From Phytophthora colocasiae (lineage: Eukaryota > Oomycota > Peronosporomycetes > Peronosporales > Peronosporaceae), in NCBI GenBank assembly GCA_018806915.1, contig JAGKQI010000096.1, positions 1,984,001 through 2,048,000 of the forward strand: DNA of 64,000 nt, written 5' to 3'. Below, one piece after another: positions 41,181 through 51,859 of the stretch (position 1 is the first letter of the stretch; each line of letters opens with the position of its first letter). A program made the translations under genes and the position numbers. The notes under the pieces were generated by a model, which saw only the letters and a program-made list of their open reading frames with translations, was not told the origin of the DNA and searched no databases.

Positions 41181-41668
41181 ACGGAATATTGGGAGGAAAT
41201 GAACAGGTTGTTAGATACTCTCGACTGCTGCCATTAGAATTTGCTCTGTTTGTTTGGTTACAGGACAAGTTGAAGAACGAGAAACTTGCAGAGGCAATGC
41301 AGATGCTCTTGCTGTAACTTGTTTCGGCTGCTCGACAAGGATACCAGATCGAATTCTCGGTCCCATTTCCATCCTGTAGTTTACAATTTATTGCTGCACC
41401 TGCTGTCAGGTGCATGTGAGTATCAGCATCGGAGTACATGCATTGACTTCTGACTGCACACTGTATACCTGTAGACTTTAAAGCACCGACAAGGAATCGC
41501 AGAAGAAAAAGCCAAGAAGGTGTAAGGCAAGTATACAAAGTCTCAGTCTAATTCCGTGACCAATCACCGATCTGCGGATTTCTACAAGGTCGGTGGCTCT
41601 CCTTGGCGACCTCATTGCGTCCGTCACCGCCCTCTCCACTACAGTAGCCACAAGAAACCCAAGTCTCT
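41181..41668. other. intergenic region with a possible second SDHAF3 exon
   Basis: 41264-41317 could be a 3' exon of SDHAF3 (in frame, ends TAA). The remainder is flank of the glutamate kinase gene with no other gene supported. Confidence 0.35.
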
Positions 41669-42631
41669 ATGCCTGGCAGTAACAAACCCGAGATGCACGA
41701 GTTTAGCCGCGAGCTGCGCCGTGCACGCACCATCCTCATCAAAATCGGCACGGAGATTGTGCACTCGCCCGAGGGTTTGCTAGCCATGGGGCAAATCGGT
41801 AACATCGTGGAGCAGATCGCGGCGCTGCACATGCGCGGCCACAATATCATCCTCGTGTCGAGCGGCTCCGTGTCCATCGGCAAAATGGTGCTGCACCGTC
41901 AGTTCCTGCTCTCGGGTTCAATGCAGTCGCACCTGGGCGGCCAGGTGGACGACAACGTGCAGTTCTATGAGAAGGCGTGCGCTGCTGCCGGTCAGAGCGG
42001 CCTGCAGAGTCTCTACGAGATGCTCTTTGCCCAGTACCACTTAGCCTGCTCACAGGTGCTGGCGTCCGACGCCGACTTCCGAGAGCCCCAGGTTCGAGCC
42101 AACTTGCAGCGCACAGTTCGCGCGCTATTGGACGTTGGCATCATCCCGGTTATCAATGAAAATGATGTCATTACGCGACGCACCATGCCACTCATTAACG
42201 AGAACAAGATCGCGTGGGACAACGACTCGCTCGCGGCGCTTTTCGCGCAGGAGATGATGGTGGATCTCATGGTGCTCATCACGGACGTTGACGGTATTTA
42301 CACCGGCAGCAAGGATGACCGGAAGCTCATCTCGAGGTTCCAGCACGGTGACAAGCAGGCGATTGCGTCTGAGAGTCGTGTTGGAACCATCGGGCAGAAG
42401 GACAAGCTACATTCATGCATCCGAGCAGTGGACAGCGGTGCGGTGCGTGCTGCCGTAGTGGCCAAGGCTGAGCAGGGAGTGCTACTCCGGATTCTCAACG
42501 GCGAGCGTGTCGGTACGCTATTCGTGTCGGATGGAGAGCCCATTGGCGACGCAGACGTGGAAGAACAGCACATTGACCCACTCTATTCTGGAATCGCTCC
42601 ACACGCTCGGAATCCCATGAGTAAGTTGTAG
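41669..42631 (+). CDS. PRO1: Glutamate 5-kinase (proline biosynthesis)
   Basis: The 320-aa enzyme phosphorylates glutamate with ATP in the first step of proline synthesis. Amino-acid kinase motifs are clear: ILIKIGTEIV, IILVSSGSVSIGKMVL, IPVINENDVI, DNDSLAALFA and LITDVDGIYT, ending in the segment AVRAAVVAKAEQGVLLRI that closes the kinase fold. No PUA domain and no gamma-glutamyl-phosphate reductase part follow, so it is a stand-alone kinase and not a plant-like fused P5CS. Unusual is the insert of about 25 residues after KMVLHRQFL (QSHLGGQVDDNVQFYEKA). No targeting peptide is evident; cytosolic. Confidence 0.92.
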   Translation: MPGSNKPEMHEFSRELRRARTILIKIGTEIVHSPEGLLAMGQIGNIVEQIAALHMRGHNIILVSSGSVSIGKMVLHRQFLLSGSMQSHLGGQVDDNVQFYEKACAAAGQSGLQSLYEMLFAQYHLACSQVLASDADFREPQVRANLQRTVRALLDVGIIPVINENDVITRRTMPLINENKIAWDNDSLAALFAQEMMVDLMVLITDVDGIYTGSKDDRKLISRFQHGDKQAIASESRVGTIGQKDKLHSCIRAVDSGAVRAAVVAKAEQGVLLRILNGERVGTLFVSDGEPIGDADVEEQHIDPLYSGIAPHARNPMSKL

Positions 42632-42884
42632 AGAAGAATTCGCTTCTATCAGTGCCAGATTTTACATGCATTTATCCGCGTACAAGCAAGTAAATAAATA
42701 GTCAAGCACGCATGAATAGCCAAGCAGAAGTTTTAGAAAATAAGAAAGATAACTTGTTCTTCTTAGCGTAGGATAAGTAGAGCTTACTATGACTGAAACA
42801 ACACCTCAATAGTAGACCCTTTAAGCAGACATCTCGCTATTTGTATGTAAATTCACCTAACCCTATATAATCATGCCTGAGGTG
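42632..42884. other. 3' flank of glutamate kinase
   Basis: AT-rich non-coding sequence with an AATAAATA near 42691 that may serve polyadenylation. Nothing else seen. Confidence 0.35.
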
Positions 42885-43209
42885 TTAACCCTTTCGCGAA
42901 CATCGTAGCCCCCAACGCAAAAGTAGGTGATGTTTGTACCCACTCGAAGGTAGCAAAATGCTACCATCGAGTCGAAGGGTCGCGTAAACACTACCGTGTT
43001 TTGGAACTCGCAGATTGAAGTTTTATTTTTGGCCAATAGCAGAGCTTATTTAAAAGGCTTCGAAGGTAGCGTTTTGTGTTGTAGCCATCTAAAAGGTCGC
43101 CGACCCTTCGAAATGGCTACACATCGAAGATAGCGTTTTGCTACCTTCTATTTTCAATTGTCTTGACTTTGTATAGTATACAAAGTCACTGTGTTCGCGG
43201 AGGGGTTAA
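42885..43209. mobile_element. TTAA-flanked MITE, piggyBac-type
   Basis: 325 bp. It starts TTAACCCTTTCGCGAACA and ends with the reverse complement TGTTCGCGGAGGGGTTAA, so terminal inverted repeats of about 14 bp sit inside TTAA, the target of piggyBac elements. The interior has several small palindromes built on ggtagcaaaatgctacc and related gaaggtagcgttttg units. No open frame of note. A piggyBac-like transposase lies 12 kb away, but I did not find the same ends around it. Confidence 0.6.
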
Positions 43210-43400
43210 GGAAGTCGAATCTCTGTAGGGATTTGTATGGGGGTCGTGGGAAGCAACTTCTTCGTGTCCAAACAACATCCGATGGCTATTTTGACGTTGT
43301 TTGACCGACCTTTACGCTTTAGAAAAGGTGGCAGACACTTTTTTCTAAATAAAAAGGAAAATATTATTGTTATTGTGACTTTGGCGAATTAGAAAGTGTA

Positions 43401-43685
43401 GTCATACTAGAAAGTACGCGTCATACCTCTAAGTACGCGCCATACCTCCAAGTACGAGCTCACACCAAAAAGTACGCGTTCATACCAGAATGTATGATAT
43501 TGGCGCAGATTCTTGCCACGTATTCACTTCCATATCGGTGAGATGGCAGGTGTTCGCGATCTGGTGAAGGAAGGCCTCGTAGTAATCGATATAAGTCTTA
43601 AATTCCGGTCTAATCTGAGCGTATGTTTTGGTATGTATGCCTCGTAGGTTTTGGTCTGAACTCGTACATTTTGGTATGAACTCGA
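43401..43685. repeat. Inverted pair of short tandem arrays
   Basis: 43401-43497 has four to five units of about 20 bp (tcatacc...aaagtacgcg). 43608-43685 has related units in reverse orientation (cgtatgttttggtatg, cgtacattttggtatgaactcg). Such ends with subrepeats are typical of foldback or Mutator-like elements; no transposase is visible between them. Confidence 0.4.
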
Positions 43686-43905
43686 TGGTTAAAAATTACC
43701 GTTCAAAACAAAATCGTCATTTCTAATTTTATTACAGCAGAGATATGGCCGTTTGAAAATTTGGTGTGCGACTGACACTCAATTTCCTCGTTTCGAGAAA
43801 ACGCCTTTAGAACACTTTGTGGCTGTTTTTTGTTGGAGTTGACGTGTTTTAAGCTCCCAGTTCAGCCAATCATTTCACAGGCCAGTTTGCTCCAGCGCGC
43901 GCGAT

Positions 43906-43992
43906 ATGGCTCGCGAAGCTGAAGCCTCAGCGTCTAGTGCACGCGTAGTAGATGCATCCGCTACTTCCTTCAGCAACGACACTATTAACCGG
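43906..43992 (+). other. Possible first exon of a lost gene
   Basis: ATG followed by 29 codons (MAREAEASASSARVVDASAT...) ending at a GTAGGC donor. No downstream exon found; the 43,690-44,450 stretch is otherwise without a supported gene. Confidence 0.15.
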
Positions 43993-44449
43993 TAGGCGAT
44001 TGGACCGCTTTTGATTTGAACGGCGTTATGACTGATTTGGTTTTGGACTTGAGGTTATGTGTCACACATAATGTTTTTTTCCCGGCAGGATTTTGTACGT
44101 TTTGATAAGGTTCTAGTATGTGTTGAGAGATAACCAGAAACGGAATCTACGTCAAATTTTACGTCTGTTACATCAATAATCGAAAAAGAAAACATTTTTT
44201 GAAGCAACCACCTGGACTGCTCACGCCAACGACCGTAGCTCGAGCACCAGTTGCCTTCTGTTGGCGTACAATAGCTCAAAATGAAGCTTAGGATGTCTAC
44301 AATACGATGGACGGCGTAATTCAAAACGAGCTCTTTGGCGTTAAGACCGTTTTTGTCTTGAACGGTCTCAATTGAACACCATAGTAGCGATGAAAAACGT
44401 CGTAGAATTCATTAGTCTTATGGCCTCACGGTCTCACTACAGCTTCAAG

Positions 44450-45350
44450 CCGCCTGCTTTGCCTTCAGGTACGATTCCTTGTACTGCTGAAAGGTAGCAC
44501 ATGGCTCAATGCTCTCCAGTTTCGAGATGATCTTTTTCAACTTGGTCACTTGCTCGCCCCGCTCGTCTTCGGCCTTGCCCTTCCGAGCTTAAAATTCGGC
44601 CAGGCGTCGGTCCCATGCTCTCATGTATGCGATTGTCTCGAAAGTTTGCTGTCAGCGTCTCAAAGTCGCATTCAGTCTGGGCCTTTGCTTTACGTGCCAA
44701 AGCTACACACCAACTCATTGGAATACTCTACATCCGTCATAGCGTCAAGTTCCACTTGGGGCTTCATGTCGATATCGGCCTTCAGTCCATCTCCAAAAGC
44801 GTTGAAGGCCCTGGCAGTCTTGTACCAGTGTGCCATCACTTCTTCAATGCGCGCTCCAAACCTGTTCTTCTGTCCGCGCAGCTTGTCCGGATGAACAACG
44901 AAGATTGCTGCCCGATATAGCTCTTTCGGTGTGGTCATGATAGGACGGTGGTTGTACTTTGCCTTGCAACGTTCAGCTCTTCAAGAAAGTGGGCGAAAAG
45001 CTCTGGGTCCAAGCTGACACCATAGAGCAAATTTCGCTTCGAGAAAGCTGTCCAAGCCGTAATCTCCAGTTCTTCCACCTCGACTTGCTGAGCTTCGAGT
45101 TCAGCGAGCTACTTCCGAGCCACTAAACGTTACATGGGTTAAACAATACAGTATTTTGCAAATATTTACAATTATATACCTTCAAGGCGTCGGAATTGGC
45201 CGAACATGCGCTTTTTCTGCCGCTTTTGGAGGACCTTCACCTTATTGCGGGTGTATGAGTCCCGGTTTATCGCCTTTCGCGACTTCGCCGGCTTCTTCTT
45301 GCCACACACCAAGCAGCCAATTCCTTCCGATCCGTAGTTCGCACTTAACC
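44450..45350 (-). pseudogene. Decayed multi-exon gene with an HPDK motif
   Basis: Coding-like sequence runs on the minus strand from about 45350 to 44450 through several frames with stops. Pieces read CLVCGKKKPAKSRKAINR, a 56-base GTATAT...TTTAG intron candidate (45128-45183), LEITAWTAFSKRNLLYGVSL, then TTPKELYRAAIFVVHPDKLRG and finally KKIISKLESIEPCATFQQYK. VVHPDK after a helix is like the J-domain loop, but the rest of a J domain is not clear. At least three frame breaks and a TAG indicate decay. It may be part of a larger transposon; no ends identified. Confidence 0.45.
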
Positions 45351-45390
45351 TTCAACCCCGACAAAAATCGAGGGGTATATTTTGATCATT

Positions 45391-45579
45391 ATGTTGGAAC
45401 CACCAACATAATTATAGTTGATGTTTTTAAATGTCTATTATAAGTACGAATTTGTTGGCGGGAGGGGTAGGGAAGTATCCGTCTTTGTTGTCGTACAAAA
45501 TCGATCCATCTCCAACATAATGGTCTTAATGTTAGCAGTAGATGCTTGGAATGAATAGTTTTGATGGAGGTTCCAACAT
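45391..45579. mobile_element. Small foldback element
   Basis: The 11-bp sequence ATGTTGGAACC at 45391 is repeated in reverse complement at 45569-45579 (GGTTCCAACAT). The left end alone also forms a hairpin (atgttgg...ccaacat). About 190 bp, no coding content, probably a MITE. Confidence 0.4.
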
Positions 45580-45797
45580 ACAAAACTGCTCTTTTTATTA
45601 GAAATCAAGGTACGCACCTCAAACAGTACGCAGTGTCACTACAGCGCGTCGCTAAGAACTTGATGCCCAAGGAAATCTTGGCCGTCAATCCTTTCCAAGT
45701 AGAGTGCGGTGGAAAAACCGCTGCCTGGGCTAATGTAGCTGGTGCAATGGCCTTGGAGGTGGACGCACGACGCTGGCTCCGGCTGGTAGATTTGTAG
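45580..45797 (+). pseudogene. Remnant of a Myb/SANT-like transposon-associated protein
   Basis: The frame ends in EILAVNPFQVECGGKTAAWANVAGAMALEVDARR (shown across two motifs: NPFQVECGGKTAAW and LEVDARRW), a DNA-binding-like start common near oomycete and fungal transposons. It stops 5 bases before the left end of the hAT element. Similar downstream-type sequence (KEKIAEADKTAVDDKV) is found inside that element at about 46080-46215. Confidence 0.3.
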
Positions 45798-45801
45798 TGA
45801 C

Positions 45802-48800
45802 TAGTGCTGTCAACGTTTAGCTAAACCCCGGAACCCCGAAGAGTTTGTTTATGAAACCTTAACGCCGATTTCAAACCTCGAGGTTTAGCTTTTTATGTGG
45901 TACACACCTTTAAGCCAAGTCTTCTTACGCAAACGAGCGCAACTCTACCGTGGCCTGCTGACAGCGTCAAGCCCAAGAAAGGAACCAATTGTGTCGATGA
46001 AAGTCTGCCCGCAGGGGAAAATTCTGCGTCTCACCTCTGTCAATATTCACTCCTGTGACAACAAAGGCTAGCTGAAGGAGAAGATCGCGGAAGCTGACAA
46101 AACGGCGGTGGACGACAAGGTGACGAGAGTGATTTTCTTGCTTGATGAGAATCAGTCGTCGGAGAAGGAAGAGTACAAACCGAAGCAGAATGACGTGGCC
46201 AACCTGGTGATGCAGTAGATTTACGCGTCTGGTGATTTTATGGCCGGTAGTGTGCCTAGCAGAATAGCTGACTCAGATACGAGCTCCAACACGTCCAGAC
46301 TCGCCACGAGCGTATCTACAGAATTCGCATCTTCGTGGCCTGTGGAAAATCTACGAGCTCTGAAGCGCCACACACACATCCAGATGGGCAAGAACATGTT
46401 CTGCTGTGTAAGCACAAACGAGCTGCGCCTGGAGAAGAAGGAGCTCGCGTGATTGCAACTGTGCTAGAAATTCAAGAACCATAGGGACCACAGGGCCGAC
46501 CACATAAGCGAGAAGACCAACAGGGTTTCTCAGTTGTTGCTGTCCATGTAGGTGAATCTACTTCGACCACCGATGATACTGTGTTTCACTGCAGACGATA
46601 GTTGCTCGACCAAGATTCTATTGCAGTTTAATTTTAAAGTGAAGGACGTGTCAGTCTGTAAATATCGGTACAACTAAAATGACATAAAAGCAGATTTAAG
46701 AGATATATGAACACGTTCAACAATACGTACATCAAACTGCTTCGGAGTAATGTTCCGCACGACGTGCATTCTCAGCTATAAACACAAGATCTCTCACCAA
46801 GTCTGGTGCAAGTGAGCAACGCTTTGCGGTAACAACATTCCCACTCGTCGAAAACGCTCTCTCGGACGCTACACTCGTGGCAACAGTACCCAGCCACTTT
46901 CGAGCCACCCGGCTTAGATTCCGATATTTGTGCTGGTTCCCTTTCCACCAGTCGAACGGATTTTGGATTGGCTCGGATTCATCACTTTCGTCTGAATCAG
47001 TAGCAACTTCAGCCTAGGTAGCGCTTAAGCTCTCGACGACATTTAGCTACAATCGGTGTAGTGTTGTGGTTGGAACTGACGCGACGTTTGCGTCCGTAGA
47101 GCAATTGGTTTATAAAGTCGCCATCGTCATCGTCACTGGCCTGAGTTTCGCCTGGAAAAACTGGTGATTGATCACCTGCTAGTTCAGCTGTAGCTGCAAC
47201 CAGATCATTGATGGCTTCTTCGCGCTCGTCGTCCCTTAAATGAGGCATCTGTTCAGCGATTCTCGATCCAAAAACGCTACCCACTTTGGCTCGCTTATCA
47301 TTCGGTCGTTGAAGCGGTTGGTAAACAAGGAAAGCAATGTTTCCCGGCATCGCTGCATCTCCACTCGTGTTTCGTTTGCATAGCTTTCCTTTCGAAATGG
47401 GTGAATAACTTTATCGAAAATACACCGGCTTCTCAACGTTTTCTCTAGACCACACAGCAATGGTAAAACAAGCGGTATCGTTGGATACGTTTGCCCGCTT
47501 AGTTGCTTCGAGACTTCCATAAATGGCCTCAGCAGTGTGCAGAGGCACTTGACCGTCAAGATATCCTTGTGGGAGGGCATAGTGAGCTTGGAGTGCACAT
47601 CAGTAAACTCGTTTTGTCCACGTCCAGTACCCAAATACTGAAAAAAAAAAACATTTCCAACTTGATACATCGCTGCAACATCACTAAACAGCTATTCCAG
47701 CGCGTGGGACAAACAATGATCATACCGAGGGTGTTTTGTACGGGGATATCCAAATTCTGGGCCTGAATCCTCTCAAGCCGGTTCTGGCCTTTAGAAGATT
47801 TACGAAAGTACACCGACAGAGACCGAAACTTTTGCACGACGTCTCGAATGGATTCCATCTCTCCTTTTTGCAAATTGGTCAACGTTTCTGTCAGATATTT
47901 ATCCATTTCCTTCGACGCACGTTTACGTAGCTTCTCAACTTCTTCCCGCTCTGCTGTGGATAAATTAGCGTCTTCCTCGTACACAGACTCTTCGACTTCA
48001 AATTCAAACGAGGCCCACTGCGCTGCTTCTTCCGTAAGGATAGTGTTTTTGTATTTTGAAAGGGCTCCAGCAACAACAAGATGTATATCATGTGCCAGAC
48101 AGGAGAAATGTTCGACCCTAAGTATTTTTCCAGCAGAAACCATGTTGCATCCAGAATCCCAGTCGTCCATAATGATGTCGAGATATTCAGCAATTAACTT
48201 TCCCGTATGCTTACCAGGAATTTCCTTTACTTCCAGCGTCCAGTTTCTTGGATTGAAGTCTTCATCAACATAATGAATGGTAAATGCGACGTAGCTACGG
48301 CTATTTGGCGCAGTCCAGATGTCAGCTGTAATCGAGTAGTAGTCACATGATTCACTGATCATACCTTGTACGTACTCTCGAAGCTCGTTCGCGAAAATGA
48401 TAATACACCGACGCAGTTGAGTACGCTTGGGTAGAGGCACATTAACACATTCAAGTGTTTGAGTTATGTGCGTCAGAAACTCGATGAATCCTTTGTCTTC
48501 AACCAGCAAAAGTGGACGAAAATGCACAGAAATCCACCGCGCTAGCAACCTGTTCACTTGCTCTTGCCCCTCTTTGGTGATTTCACGGATGTTGCCGATG
48601 GTATCTGCAAACTCAGCATTTAAATTCCTCTCGATCGGGCGGCTAGTACCCAGATCATTTGGGTGAAATCGTTCCATGTGCGGGACAACTTGGTGGCTTG
48701 ATGTCTTGAACGGAATCGTCACGCTACATTTGGTACAGTAGGCGAACTCAGCATGTTCGTTCAGGAAGTTTGGTGCTAAGTGCCAGAACTCAGGTTTTGC

Positions 48801-49522
48801 TGCAAGTTTGACAAACTGCCAGATTTCAGGTCTGTGTTGACGCTTGGTATTAAACAGATGAGGAGGTGGCTTGTCCAGATAGTTGTGGGGATGTCGACGC
48901 CCGGGTGAAGCTCTTGGCGAAGGAGAGCCTTGCCTTCTACTTCGTTTACTTGTCGATTTACGACTGGTACTTCGCCCAACTGAAGCTGGTGTTCCTCTAC
49001 GTTTTGCACTCGTCGTATTTGGCTGGCGACGTTGTTTTCGTTTGTTTGTCGACGAAACCTGGGAAGAAGGGCTAAAGACCCGCTGTGGTGTATCTTGGCG
49101 CTCCGATCGCGTTCTACCCGTCGAATTGAGGTGGGTACCTACTGAGTTGGATAGTGGCGTTTTGTGGCTTGTGATGGAGGTTTTTCCGGCAGGTGTGTGC
49201 TGTTGACTGTAGCCCACACAGCGAAGAGGATTGTCGGGTACTTGGACGTAGTTCCACTGGTCACGACGATGATCAAAGGGGCTTGAAAGCCCTGCCGGTC
49301 GCAGATCGCTCATCTGTGGCTTCAACTTGGATCTGACAAGGTTTACTAGAAACCGTGGCTGGTACACTGTGCCCATCGTGACTATACTAAGTATTTTGTA
49401 TCCGCATACTTTAACTATGACAAGCTAAACCTCGGGCAGTTTAGAACGTTGTCAACCTCAAGTTCGAGGTTAGGGGTTTAGGGAGTTCTAAAGGTTTGGA
49501 CCCCTAAACGTTGACAGCACTA
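45802..49522 (-). mobile_element. hAT element 1
   Basis: Ends are TAGTGCTGTCAACGTTTAG at 45802 and its reverse complement at 49522, with a shared subterminal cgaggtttagctt. Flanks are GTAGTGAC (45794-45801) and GTAGTGAT (49523-49530), an 8-bp duplication with one mismatch, as expected of hAT. The minus strand carries a hAT transposase. The part 45,850-46,560 carries plus-strand coding-like remnants not explained by the transposase. Confidence 0.88.
46732..49376 (-). pseudogene. hAT transposase, frame-disrupted
   Basis: The 606-codon first part has a basic Ser/Arg-rich N-terminus and a BED-type zinc finger (CTKCSVTIPF...VVPHMERFH), then the RNase-H-like core with DIWTAPNSRSYVAF, HFSCLAHDIHLVV (the CxxH site) and PTRWNSCLVML. 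A run of ten T (plus-strand A at 47641-47650) breaks the frame; the sequence continues in another frame (LTVKCLCTLLRPFMEV), again shifts near 47270, and shifts once more near 47015 into the dimerisation domain NPFDWWKGNQ and SVASERAFSTSG, ending at 46732. At least three single-base shifts make it inactive as written, unless sequence errors account for them. Confidence 0.85.
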
Positions 49523-49680
49523 GTAGTGATCATCACCACCACGAACTCACCCAGGCTGACAGAACCACCAACTGTTGTATACACTTAGCAGTCGCTGCGC
49601 TCTTTGGTTATACAGTTGTATACGACGTAGTGCATAATGTGAACAAACGGGAAGTCCTCCACCTTGACGTTGCCACAGCA

Positions 49681-50062
49681 CTCACTCACTCACTCACTCA
49701 CTCACTCACCACTCACCACCACTCACCACCACCACCACCACCACTCACCACCACCACCACCACCACCACTCACCACCACCACCACCACCACCACCACTCA
49801 CCACCACCACCACCACCACCACCACCACCACCACCACCACCACCACCACTCACCACCACCACCACCACCACCACCACCACCACCACCACCACCACCACCA
49901 CTCACCACCACCACCACCACCACCACCACCACCACCACCACTCACCACCACCACTCACCACCACCACCACCACTCACCACCACCACCACCACCACTCACC
50001 ACCACCACCACTCACCACCACCACTCACCACCACCACCACTCACTCACCACCACCACCACTC
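49681..50062 (+). repeat. (CTCA)n/(ACC)n compound microsatellite
   Basis: About 380 bp of CTCA repeats followed by ACC repeats interrupted by ACTC at irregular spacing. It creates open frames of poly-His, poly-Pro and poly-Thr that are not genes. Confidence 0.95.
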
Positions 50063-50381
50063 GTGAGAAACAACACTGTTGCATAGAAAAACAACCAATA
50101 TTGTGCTTTTACCTGAATATTTTTGCTCGTGATGGCTCACTGAGATTTCGTGTACGTTTGACAACGAATCTGAGTTAACTGTTGCAATAAACAGTTTATT
50201 TCAATCAAACCGTAAATATAAATACAGGAAAGTGTTTTCAGATGCTTTGGACAATTCAGCAGATGCATTTGATTTCGTATGTTAAAACAGTTTTCATGTT
50301 CCGTAATTTGAGAACTCATTTACAATTAGCAAGCAAATAAATAATGCATCTATTAAACTTAATTTGTAAATGGAGCAACAA

Positions 50382-50454
50382 ATCAGCGTAGTGTAGTGGT
50401 TATCACGTCTGCTTTACACGCAGAAGGTCGCCGGTTCGAACCCGGCCGTTGATA
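50382..50454 (+). tRNA. tRNA-Val (UAC anticodon)
   Basis: 73 nt. Acceptor ATCAGCG pairs with CGTTGAT with one G-U; the D arm has GTGTAGTGGTTATCAC; the anticodon stem TCTGC/GCAGA encloses TTTACAC with anticodon TAC (codon GUA); the T arm is GCCGG-TTCGAAC-CCGGC, and A is the discriminator. No intron. A T run (cattttta) shortly after serves as Pol III terminator. Confidence 0.93.
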
Positions 50455-50657
50455 CATTTTTATCAACGTTCTTCACATGCCAGCGACTTGACATCAAAAG
50501 ATGTCGTGAAGAAGCTCAACGACTACGACCTGGCTCGGCACTAAATCGTTCAACACACAAGTATAAGGACATGTTCGGTTTGGCCTTTACCCAGCTGGTT
50601 TTAGCTTTTAAACAGCTCGATTTGCGTCTGAAACAGATAAAATCAATTCCAGCTAGA

Positions 50658-51112
50658 TTAAACCGAAAGGGAGCGCTCTTCATCCATCGCGTTCGCCTCC
50701 TTCTCTCGCTTCTTTTCGTCACGAACGTTCTCAGCATCTTCGTGCAGTTCGAGTACGTCGGCAAGCAAGTCGTCTCGTTCGGTGTGTTCCTCCACAATAC
50801 CCCTAGCTGCTGCTCTCTTAGCCATCTTGGTCTTAAATTCAGCAAGAAGCGCCGACGCCATGCGTAACGAGGCTATGACCGGAGCGAGCAGAGAAGACCA
50901 AACATGACTCCTTTGCTGAGTTGATGGCCCATCTCAAAGAGCGAGACCAAGTTACTAGGGCTGTGGAGTTGCGTAATGTTGCCAACGAAGAGAGTCGTTT
51001 GGCTTTAGAGCGTGAACGACTAGTTTTAGAAAAGGAAGAGCGCATGGCATTTATTGAAGTGCTAAGAGCGTTTACGACTCGACTTCACGACTCGACTTCC
51101 TCAACTACGTAG
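50658..51112. pseudogene. Charged coiled-coil remnants on both strands
   Basis: Minus strand 50658-50861 reads EEHTERDDLLADVLELHEDAE, and plus strand 50921-51112 reads ESRLALERERLVLEKEERMAF. Both resemble the helical C-terminal parts of Myb/SANT-like transposon-associated proteins. They face each other and have no complete gene, so I regard them as broken pieces. The flanks 50,455-50,657 and 51,113-51,370 hold nothing else I can support. Confidence 0.3.
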
Positions 51113-51370
51113 TCTTCTAGAGTAGGGGGCGTAACACCAAATTATCTACTGATCTGGTTTGGGCTAGTACACTTTCTAAGGTTAGTTAGCAGAGCAGCCA
51201 CTAAGTAGTACTTACCTACAGGCGAAAGCAGGAGCTTGGAGGCCACCTTCAAGTCCACGTAAGGCCACAGCCTCGTAATTTCCCCAAAACCCCATTCAAC
51301 GGATAGCACTCATCGCACTGTTAAAGTTTTCTTGCTGTCTTGACAAACGAGAGCCTTTGTAGCCAACTTG

Positions 51371-51541
51371 TAGCATATATTTATTTGCGTAGAGCCATAT
51401 ATGCAATAAGCATCGCTGTGTTCAGCGGTAAGTCGTTGCAGCATGCGACTTTCTCGCAAAAGAAAACATGTCGTGATGACGACCAGCAACCGGTCCGTAA
51501 AAATCGATGAAAAGTCCGTCAGGAGCCATGACTCCTTGGTA
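51371..51541 (-). pseudogene. PIF/Harbinger-like DDE transposase relic
   Basis: The minus strand reads MAPDGLFIDFYGPVAGRHHD and DMF, the DDE_Tnp_4 motif with the Asp after GPVAGRHH, then shifts frame into NDLPLNTAMLIAYMALRK. Only this core piece remains. Confidence 0.5.
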
Positions 51542-51859
51542 TTTTAGCGCGCGTGCTTTCGCTTGTGGCCGTTGTAGAAGTTTCTCTGCTCGCGTGCCGG
51601 GTGCGGAGTGAGACCAAGCGATCCAGGCTCCCTAGATCGAGATGAGGCGAGAAGTGTTAACCGAGAACAAGCGCGGTTCTCGCTCGCAGAGATCGTGAAA
51701 GGAACAAGGTGAGCGAGGACGTTGCAAGCTCCGTTGGTACAGATCAGCTCCTGCCATGGTCGATCGACCTTTCGGACGACAAGGGGAGCACTTCGATCTA
51801 CGAGCATGCCGGTGGATACAGCAACGGAACTCCAGATTGACTCCGAGCATGAGACCAAC

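Noticed and set aside
42885..43209. Structured ncRNA from the small palindromes
   Set aside because: Terminal inverted repeats and TTAA flanks explain the segment as a MITE.
49681..50062. CRISPR-like array
   Set aside because: Short simple repeats without spacers; eukaryotic context.
49630..50178. Open frames of poly-His/Pro/Thr
   Set aside because: Pure microsatellite translation without a gene context.
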